Notes under the pieces: generated by a model
The model's database searches: none
What the model saw: the letters and a program-made list of their open reading frames with translations, nothing else
Told to the model about the DNA's origin: nothing
Shown: positions 31,147 to 40,716 of the stretch, piece after piece
How positions within the stretch are numbered: the first letter of the stretch is position 1
How the letters are laid out: each line of letters begins with the position of its first letter
Source of the DNA: Scenedesmus sp. ARA3
Lineage: Eukaryota > Chlorophyta > Chlorophyceae > Sphaeropleales > Scenedesmaceae
Assembly (NCBI GenBank): GCA_004335835.1
Contig: RWJK01001453.1
Coordinates: 24,333 to 88,332, forward strand
Length of the DNA stretch: 64,000 bases
Direction: 5' to 3'
Program-made: the position numbers and the translations under genes

Positions 31147-34100
31147 CTACTTGTGTGCGCTGCCCACCAGCAGAAACTCGTCATCCTCCATCACCCGCAC
31201 CTCGCTGCAGCCGGGTATGTGCTCCTGCACCGCCCGCAGCAGCTTCGCTCCCTTCTCCCGCTCTTCCCGGCTCAGCGGCACATACGGCAGCCGGAACACG
31301 GGCCGCACGAGGCCGCACATCATGAGCGCGGTATTGAGCGGGATGGGGTTGGGCTCGCAGAAGAGCCAGCCGATGAGGTCCTGCAGCTTGGCGTTGAGCT
31401 CGGGGTCTGGCGAGCCATGCATCATCTTGGCAAACAGGCCTGCAGGGTGGCAGCCAAGCACAGAGGTATGTCAGATTTACAGCACGGTTGTGGAGATGGT
31501 GAGGGGTACTGCTGCCTTGAGCTCGGGGTCCTGTGTACCATGCATCATCTTGGCAAACAAGCCTGCAAGGAATAGAGACACACGTGCACAGGTGCTATTC
31601 AGTTTTATCGCTGGGTTGTAGGGATCGTGTGGGCTGCCATTTCTGTACTGAGCTCGGGGTCTGGTGAGCCGTGTGTCATCTTGGCAAACAGGCATGCAGA
31701 GACGAACCAAGCACGCACGCACAGCAGCAAACAGGTCTACTGCTGCAGTGTTGCACGTTGTGTGCTAGGCTGCGCAACCACAAGCGTGCGCGTGGGCGCA
31801 CTGCAGCACTACAAGCAAGCCTTTGACTGCTGCTGCTGCCTGCTGGAATTCCTACACCTCCACGTGCCGCCAGACCACGCACCAGGGATGACGTTGGCTG
31901 TCACGGAGATTACGCCCGCGCTGCCAAACTGGTGGCGGCCATCATGCGCCTCATCATCATTGCCGCTCCAGCAGTTGATGCCCTGTTGGGAGGCAGTGAG
32001 TAAGCGGCAGGCGGCACAGCGATGCCTGATGACTGCTGCTGAAGCTGGTTGTTTGGCAGCCCTACCACACCACTGTGAACATGTCTGATGCCAGGCCCCT
32101 CATCTGCCACTGCCGCTGCAAAAACATCAGACAACCTCCCTGCCACACACATCAGCACAAATCCAAAGTTCCCTGTCACCCAATCCATCGCACACACCCC
32201 TCCGCCTGCTGCGTGCTCAAAGTGTTCGACAGCCACACCACGCACCTGCTGTGTGTAGTTGCCGGTGCGCTTGTTGCCTGTGCACTCCTTCATGCCCAGG
32301 AAGTTACAGTTCCCTGCTGCTACAGCTTAATGATGTTAGACAACCACATCACAATTACAACACACACCTGCTGCGTGTGGTCGCCGATGCGCTTGTTGCC
32401 TGTGCACTCCTTCATGCCCAGGCAGTTAAGTCGCCCTGCTGCTACAGCTCAAGAGCCTGCTGCTACAGCTGATTGATGTTCGACAGCCACACCACGCACC
32501 TGCTGCGTGTAGTTGCCGATGCGCTTGTTTCCTGTGCACTCCTTCATGCCCAGAAGCTTAGGATTCCCTGCTGCTGCTAAAGCTTTCCAAGTTAATATAA
32601 CCACACCACGCACCTGCTGTGTGTAGTTGCCAATGCGCTTGTTGCCTGTGCACTCCTTCATGCCCAGGAAGTTGGGGTGGCCAGCCATCTCCTGCACCAG
32701 CGCATCCGGGATGTCCTGGCCGGTGCGGCCCGGCACGTTGTAGATGATGGCTGGACCTTCCTTGAGCAGTGCCTGGAAGTGTGCACGCAGGCCGCTCATG
32801 CTGGTCTTGCCATAGTACGGGTTGATCTGCGGGTTGGCAAGCATATTGAGACATACTCGTTGAGAAGTGTATGTGTTGCAGGCCGCTCATGCTGGTTTTG
32901 CCATAGTAGGGGTTAATATGCGGGGTGGGAAGTAGAAAGGTGAAGCAGGTGTTGTCTTTGGCAGCGCTCTCGGTTGACAAGCATGTGTGCCATTGAGGTG
33001 GCAGCCAAAGCTGGTCTTGCTGTGGTAAGGGTGTAAGGCTTGTTGAGGATCAATGCATTGTCGACGTTGGCAGCGTGCGCGAGAGCAAGTGAGGCGGATG
33101 ATGGCGGGGCCCTCCTTGAGCAATTACTCTGCAGCCAAAACTAGCTGGCTTACTCTGCAGCCAAAACTGTGCTAAACTGGCTTGAAAGCTCTTGATTCAT
33201 ATGTGTGCCAGCCGCCAGCTACCACTGCTGCTGCTGCTGCTGACGCACCTGCAGTGCTGCGTGCATGCCCACAGCAAAGCCCTGCTCCGTTGCGTGCAGC
33301 GCCTCTCCCGTTGAGTTGGAGCCTGTGTTGCCAATCACTTTGAGCTTGTCGCCGTACGCGTTGACCGTGTGTGCAATGAGCATGATGTGCTCATCCCAGG
33401 ACATGAGGTGGCCCTCGCCTGCAATTTGAAAATTTGGAATTGATTTGGGGTTTGAAATGGAATGCAAAGGATATAGGCATGTGCATTGCGTTTCAACTAT
33501 GCAGCAGACCCCTGCAACCAGCAACAGACAGCTGCTACTGTACTAGCATATAAGCCGAGGCACGCGCGGCTCGGCGCCTGGCATTGCCGCCACAATTTGC
33601 TGCGGCACTGGTGACGCGCTGCTGCAATGTACAATGCAAGCTGCCGCGCCGCAAGCAAGCTCAAATGCAAGCTGTGCTTGTGTTGCTACGGGTGCTGCTG
33701 GTGCGTGTTTAAGCACACGAGACTGCTGCTTCTGCGCTGCTGCTGCCGCTGCTGTTGCCTTTTTAAAATGCTGCTGCACACACCTGTTGTGCCGCCAACA
33801 ATGACGCCATCCACGCCGTTGGCTATCTGCAGCTCAATCAGCCTGTCATATGCACGCAGGTCAAACTTGCCATTGGGCAGGTACCTGCATATGAGTCAGC
33901 AACAGTAGATGTTTATAAAACAATGAGGGCGGGAGCTCAGATGGTAGCAGTGGTGTCACCCATCAGCATGGCGGGAGTGTGGCAGCCATATGCATGCAGG
34001 GTGACATGCAAAGCACCTGAGGACTACATGCAGGGTGCAACTGGCCTAAGCAGGCTGGATCAGATAGAACAATCAGCTGCAGATGCACATGCACTACGAG

Positions 34101-34440
34101 CCAGCACAGTCTGCTGCAACTGGCTCAACAGCTGCCAGCTGGGGTTATTTCTGAAGTGAGGCCTCAGCAGGCCGTAAAAGAGTGCACAAAACATTAAGAT
34201 GATGATAGTGAGACAAGCAGCGCCAAAGGCAAAGACGGCAGTGTGATCAAGTGCTCACGGAGTCTTGACAGCAGTGATTAGTGCCGCCTTCTTCAGCGCC
34301 TCCACTCCCTGCTGCTTTTGTGTTTCGGGCAGAGGTGTTGCTAGAACAGCATTCACCCGCAGAGGGCGCCTGCTGCTACACTGCCGCGCGGGTGCTGGGC
34401 GCTGTGTGATTTGCAGCTGCATTTTGCTCAGGCGGCTCAA
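31147..34440 (-). CDS. dapA: 4-hydroxy-tetrahydrodipicolinate synthase, plastid
   Basis: Six exons join in phase to 352 residues: 34259-34440, 33784-33884, 33249-33418, 32614-32826, 31883-31982 and 31147-31439. The enzyme condenses pyruvate with aspartate semialdehyde, the first committed step of lysine synthesis. Visible: a Ser/Arg/Gln-rich N-terminus of about 40 residues fitting a chloroplast transit peptide; the GGTTGEGH active-site loop (Thr93-Thr94); [22 protein letters not shown] with Tyr180 and Arg185; the Schiff-base Lys208 in GMKECTGNK; and [12 protein letters not shown]. All expected catalytic residues are present. The start is the ATG at 34440. Introns 3 to 5 hold seven or more echoes of flanking exon edges. 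The gene is divergent from PDAT across 305 bp. Very sure of the family; plastid location is inferred from the leader. Confidence 0.96.
31519..31700 (-). repeat. Two echoes of the 5' edge of the last DapA exon
   Basis: Copies of the acceptor and first exon bases (encoding LFAKMMHG and then an ELKA-like stretch) lie at about 31519-31572 and 31648-31700, upstream of the real exon edge at 31439. The boundary-to-boundary spacing is about 121 and 133 bp. Confidence 0.85.
32247..32555 (-). repeat. Three echoes of the 3' edge and donor of DapA exon 4
   Basis: Segments repeating the exon end ([10 protein letters not shown], then IGNYTQQ) plus the GTGCGTGG donor lie at about 32247-32305, 32367-32425 and 32498-32555, spaced 113-131 bp, downstream of the real edge at 32614. 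All three keep an intact donor. Confidence 0.9.
32878..33120 (-). repeat. Echoes of the 5' half of DapA exon 4
   Basis: A clear copy of the [18 protein letters not shown] edge lies at 32878-32925, a decayed one at 32998-33045 and a fragment of the KEGPAII-coding segment at 33090-33120. All lie in the intron upstream of the real exon (32614-32826). Confidence 0.75.
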
Positions 34441-34745
34441 ACTCCCGAAAGATTGGAAGTGTGCAAATCAAGTTGATCGAAGTATCCACACACCATGTAT
34501 GTGTTCAAACTGCATGGTTGTCATAACCGGTCTGGCTGGGGTTGTGTGAAAGCTTGAAAGCCACGAGCTGCTGGAAATTCCATTCCAGCAGGAAAGGAAG
34601 CATTTCACTGGGTTGGCGAAGCTGTCCGTTCGATCGCAGTTGAGCCGTTGACGCAACAGTCCAAGGGTGCGACTGCACAGCTACTACTGCTGGTGCTCAG
34701 CAATAAGCACAGCATCGGCTCTTTGAGGAGCCCAGGTGACGTGCT
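34441..34745. promoter_or_regulatory. Shared upstream region of the divergent DapA and PDAT genes
   Basis: Only 305 bp separate the two start codons (34440 minus, 34746 plus), so the promoters overlap or abut. No clear core element was recognised. Confidence 0.5.
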
Positions 34746-37700
34746 ATGACAGCAGTTGAGGCACCAGCAGCACCTGTGGAGGCCAAAGCCAGCGCCGCAG
34801 GGAGAACAAAGCACAAGAACAACCATCAGCGCCCGCAGGAGCAGGAGAAGCGGCAGCAAGAGCACCAGGAAGCTAAGCAGCAGCATGCACATCCTGCAGA
34901 CTCCGTCTTCAGTCAAGCTGCAGAGGACGATGAGGCGAGGACTGCAGAACAGCGTCCTGCAAGCAAGCCGGCCGCAGGAAAGAAACACAAGCAGCACAAG
35001 CAGAAGCAGGACAAGCAGCAGCAGCTGCACCAGAAGCAGGAAAAGCCACGCAAGGGCAGGAAGCGGCGAGTGTTTGGCGTTACGCTGCTGGTGTTTGCTG
35101 TGGTGGCAGTGACCCTTGGGTTTGGGGTCCCAAAGGCTGCGCAGGTGAGGCTGTTGACTTGTGACTTTGGCACCTACTGAAGCACAAGGCAGCTGCTTGG
35201 TTCAGCAGCAGTTGGCAGCCGGGATGCCGCCGTATCTCTTAGTAGAATGCAGCCGGACAGCAGGTGAACCGTGCGCATGCTAGCGTGCGTCCTGCAAGCA
35301 AAGTTGATTGGCAGCCCAGCAGCGAAGTACTTCCTGCAGTGCCGCTGTACACAGTACACACGGTGGTCTGCCGGTGATGGTGCGCCTGGAGTCTGACATG
35401 CATGCTTGTTGTGTGCTTGGGCTGGGGTTGAGTACGACGCTTTCCACCTCTCACCAGCTGTGCATGCACACACAGCAACATGCCCTGTTGTTTAGCTGCA
35501 TGCTTGCGGTGTAAATTGCGTGCTCTGACGCATGCCTGCCCAATGTTACGCTGCTGCTCCTGCAGGATGAGCGGGTACGTGCGGCAGTCAACGACAGCGT
35601 CTCGCGGCTTAACACCACACTGGTAGGTCTGCTGAGCAGGCTTCTTATTTGCTAACAAGGCTTGCCCGCTACAAGCAGCGGCATGCAGTGTAGCAGCAGC
35701 CTTCTGCGCTGGCTCCACTCTGCGTGCTGCGTTCCACAGCAGTGCCAGCTGCTAGGTTACATGCAACAGGCTTCGACCAGCAGCAGCAGCAGCAGCAGCA
35801 GCCACCCAAAGAGCAGGCTCCCCGCTGGCTGGCGTCCTGACTAGGGAATTGAAACTTGTTAGAGTGCAGGGCTGAACGTAACAGGACACCGCACGAGCCC
35901 GACTGGATAGCAGCCGTCAATCGTTGACGTATCTGGTGACTGATGTCCTTGCAGAGTGATGACAGCAGTGTTGAGTGCAATGATATGCTCATCGCCTGTG
36001 CCTTGCAGGTGGAGCAGTTTGACGTGAGCCTGGACGGCTTTCTTGAAAAGTTGGCCAACCTGAGTGACACAGTCAGCAGCATCATTGGGGACGACGGCCC
36101 GCGGCCGGGGCAGATGGCAGCGAAGCAGGGCCTCAAGGCACACCACCCTGTTGTTATTGTGCCAGGTGTGTGTCAGTCTCTGCAACGCATAGATTCAAAC
36201 AGGCTGCCACTCGCAGACTGATGCTGCGGTTTGCTTGGATGTTGCTGTTTGCCTCACATGGTTGCTTGGCGTGACCAGCAAGGGTGTGCATGCACAGCAC
36301 CATTGCAGGCAGCCAGCCACCAGCCCGCAGGTAACAGGTAAGGGGAGAAACCTAGAGACACCGAGAGTCAGGGCCCGACACAACCAATGTGAGTGATCAA
36401 GACCCTGGTTATCCATCCTGCGTGCTGTCCTTGATCTGCTGCTACTGTACCGCAGGCTTTGTCACCTCTGGGCTGGAGCTGTGGCAGGGCGAGGAGAGCG
36501 CATGCATGACGCAGTTTCAGCCCCATCAGGCCCCATCATGGCAACCTGCTGCTGCTGCTGTGCTGCAGGCTTTGTCACTGGAAGAACGCAGGGATGCATG
36601 AGGCAGAAACCCTGAAACCATGCTGCGCACATAACCCATTTCCTGCTGTGCCGCAGGCTTTGTCACCTCTGGGCTGGAGCTGTGGCAGGGCGAGGAGTGT
36701 GCGCAGAGCTACTTCCGTCAGCGGCTGTGGGGCACGCTGAGCATGGCGCAGACGCTGCTGGCGGACCGCGGCTGCTGGATGCGGCACATGAAGCTGGACC
36801 CAGTCACAGGTGGGCACAGGTGTCTGAAACGCGCACGTGGCGCATGATCATTTGTCATTTGTCAAATTTGCCGTCCATGCTGGCTAGTAGCGGCTGCTGG
36901 ATGCGGCACATGAAGCTGGACCCAGTCACAGGTGGGCACAGGTGTCTGAAACGCGCACGTGGCGCATGATCATTTGTCATTTGTCAAATTTGCCGTCCAT
37001 GCTGGCTAGTAGCGGCTGCTGGATGCGGCACATGAAGCTGGACCCAGTCACAGGTGGGCACAGGTGTCTGAAATGCACACGTGGCGCATGATCACACGTT
37101 GCATGATGTGCTGTCCATGCTGGCTTGTAGCGGCTGCTGGATGCGGCACATGAAGCTGTACCCGGTCACAGGTGGGCACATACTGTGGTTGAATGCACAC
37201 ATGCCTCAGGCTTTTGGTTTCTGGATGTATTGCGTGTGGGAGGGCAGGTGCTTAATGTGCTGCTGGCGGACCGCGGCTGCTGGATGCGGCACATGAAGCT
37301 GGACCCAGTCACAGGTGTGGTGATCACCACAGCACAGCACAGCACATACATGATGCATTGTTGGTTACTTTAGTTGATTGTTGGCGGTTCATAATAAAAA
37401 AATTGCAAGATGCAGCACTGCAGGATACATGCACGGCACACCAGCTGTGTCTTCTTTGCATCCAAGCACACTGGCTGTATGGCTGCTTCCTTGCCTCAGG
37501 TTCTGACCCCCCTGGCATCAAGCTGCGCGCCGCCAAGGCGCTGGAGGCGGTGGACTACTTTGTGCCGGGCTACTGGGTGTTCAGCAAGCTGGTGCAGTCG
37601 CTGGCTGACATCGGCTACGACAACAACAATCTGGTGGGTTGGGGGGGGCTGATGGTGATGCAACACAGCATCTTTTGAAGAAGTTGTTTGAGAAGATTTT

Positions 37701-39875
37701 GATCATACAGTGCCACAGTGTGTTTGAACTTTGTCGGTTACATGCATGGCTGCCGGTGCAATCCCGCCTTGCGGTTCCCTTCCGTCATCATGCAGCAGCA
37801 GCCGCGCCAGGTTGACGACAGCTTGACAGTTTGATTTTATTGATGAAAAATACATAAAAACATCGACGTTAATTGATAAAGTTGTTGGTGCAAAGGCCCT
37901 GGTCAGCCATTGCTTGTGGCTGTGCTCAGGGCAGCAGCCAGAGGCATGTCGCTGAAGCACGTTTCTCTGTGATCACTGTGCATGCTGCGTCTCCATCAAG
38001 TGTGCAGGTCGCAGTGCCGTACGACCGGCGCCTGCCCATCCCCATGATGTGCGTGCAACCATCTGCGATGCTAAAGTCTGACCTCAGCCGTCACAAACAT
38101 GTGTATCTGGTGCTGATGCTGCGCTTCCTGCATGTGTGCAGGTGGCTGTGCCGTACGACTGGCGCCTGCCCATCCCCGTGATGTGCGTGCAAACATCTAC
38201 AATCCCTAGCGCTGACCACAATAACTACACATTTTGTTATGGTGCTGATGCTGCGTCTCCTGCATCTGTGCAGGTGGCTGTGCCGTACGACTGGCGCCTG
38301 CCCATCCCAGTTGTGTGCGTGCAAACATCTGCGATCCCTGATGCTGACTTCAACAGTCTTCAACATCTGTATCTGGTGCTGATGCTGCACCTTCTGCCTT
38401 GTGCAGGTGGCTGTGCCGTACGACTGGCGCCTGCCCATCCCTGTGATGTGTGTGCACATCTGCAATCCCTAATGGTGACTTCAACAGTTTCCAACAATTG
38501 TATGTGATGCTGGTGCTGCACCTTCTGCCTTGTGCAGGTTGCTGTGCCGTACGACTGGCGCCTGCCCATCCCCGTGATGTGCGTGCAAACACCTGTGACT
38601 CCTAACGCTGCCTTCAGTGGTCACAAATATGTTGTATGATGCTGGTGCTGCACCTTCTGCCTGCACGCAGGTGGCTGTGCCGTACGACTGGCGCCTGCCC
38701 ATCCCCGTGATGCAAACACGCGACGGCTACTTCACGCGCCTCAAAACCGAAGTCGAGATGCAACTGCAGCAGCAGCGCATCAAGCCGGTGCTCGTGTCGC
38801 ACTCGTACGGCGCACTGGTCACGATGGCATTCATGAATTGGGTGGAGGGACAGCAGCCAGGCTGGGTGGACAAGCATCTGCACGGCTATTTGAATCTAGC
38901 AGGGCCGCTGCTGGGCTTACCAAAAGCTGTGTCGCCGCTGCTGTCTGGTGAGCAGAGCTGCTGCTTGTGCATGCATGCATACCTGGCTCACATACTATGT
39001 GCCACAGTGTTTTGTATGCGCAAGTGATGTATGTGGCAACCATCCCAAACAGGCATGCATGTTGATCAACCTCACTCCAAACGCTCCCACCTGTTCACCA
39101 CCCCTGCTCATCTTGAGCCTGTCAGTTGCGTTGCGTCATCTCATCTGACACCTGCCGCACCCCTGCAGGCGAGACGCGTGAGACTGTGGACATGATGGCA
39201 GGCCTGGCTGTGCTGGTGGAGCAGTACCTGGGCAAGCAGAGCAGGGCAGCGGTGAGCGTCTGTGTGTTATGTTAGGTTGAAAGACAGGCAGTACATCTTG
39301 TATACTGTTGCGAGACTGCTGTGCAGTGATCGGCAGGGTTGGCAGATGGACAAGGGTGTGTGCACTTCCAAGACCGTTCCTCAGTATGCTATGGGGATTG
39401 CTGCTGTCAATTTCTCTGTGCCGGCAGTGGCTTACTAGCTTGCTTGCTGCTGCTGCTGCTGCTGCCCGCCGCCAGATGTTCCGCACGTGGGGCTCAGTGC
39501 TGGCGATGCTGCCTGTGGGTGGCCCACAGGTGTGGGGCAACGCCACGCATGCGCCAGATGACGATGAGAAGGTCACTGCGGCTGGCAGGTCGTACGGGTG
39601 AGCTGAGCTGTGCAGCAAGTGGCAGTTAAAGCTGCATGCAGAAGAGGTGATGGGTTTTTGCATTTGCACAGCGCGTGGAGCTGCTGAAATGCACCGTGTT
39701 GTGCTGCTGACAGTACTGTGCTTGCAACTTCTGAGCGCCTTGAGTTTGGCCATCCGTTGGGCTACTGTCTTGCGCTGCTGCTCTGTGCGTGCCGCCGCCA
39801 CTGACTAGTCAGTACTGCTGTATCTTAGTTCAGGTTCATTGTGAACATGCAACGTCAAATATGCTAAGGTTGCTG

Positions 39876-39913
<38 letters not shown>

Positions 39914-40661
39914 CGTGTGCCGCTGCTGCAGTGGCTTGATTGCGCTGGTGCGCTCAGTCGACAGCAAGCTGCGTGACGCAGTCACAAAAAACGACTCCAG
40001 CCTCATCTCCTCGGACAGCCTGCAGCTGCTGACAAAGACGCTGAATGACTGGGGCAACATGATCAAGAGCTTTGGCAGCATCAGCATCAGCGACAGCGAC
40101 GATGATGATGACGATGGTGATGAGGAAAGGAGGAGTGGCGCCGCTGCAGGCAAACCCAAAGCAGGGGAAGCAGGAGGCACAGCAGGCGCCACATCAGATG
40201 CAGGGGATGGCTCGGCTGAATCAGCAAAGGAAGCTTGGACTTCAGGGAAGGAGAAAGAGGCTGGCAATGGCGAGGGCGGCAGCCCGAAAGATGAGCAGGC
40301 GGATGTAGCAGGGGGCAGGAGGCTGGGTGGTGACAGCAGTGAGGAGCGGCAGCAGCAAGCTACTGAAGAGGCGGAGGGAGGCGAGCAGGTGAGAGGTGAT
40401 ACAGTCGCAGTACAACCTGCTGGCGGTGTTGATGCTGGTGGTCTTGCAGCTAGCTGACGTGGTGCAGCTGTGTGCACTGCTCAGCTAGCCAAGCCAGTGC
40501 AATGTATGTGGCTGACGGCTGCTTACCTGTGCCGTGTGCCTTGCCACCCTTGGCATGTGTCAGCTCGGTGGTACGCCAGCAGCACTACTGCCGGTCAGGA
40601 TTGGCTGTTTATGCTCACACGCTGAATGCTCTGTGTTGTTTTCTCTTACCGCTATGCGTTG

Positions 40662-40716
<55 letters not shown>

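Noticed and set aside
30907..31575. 222-codon plus-strand frame across the DapA terminus
   Set aside because: It runs antisense to the DapA coding exon and matches no family.
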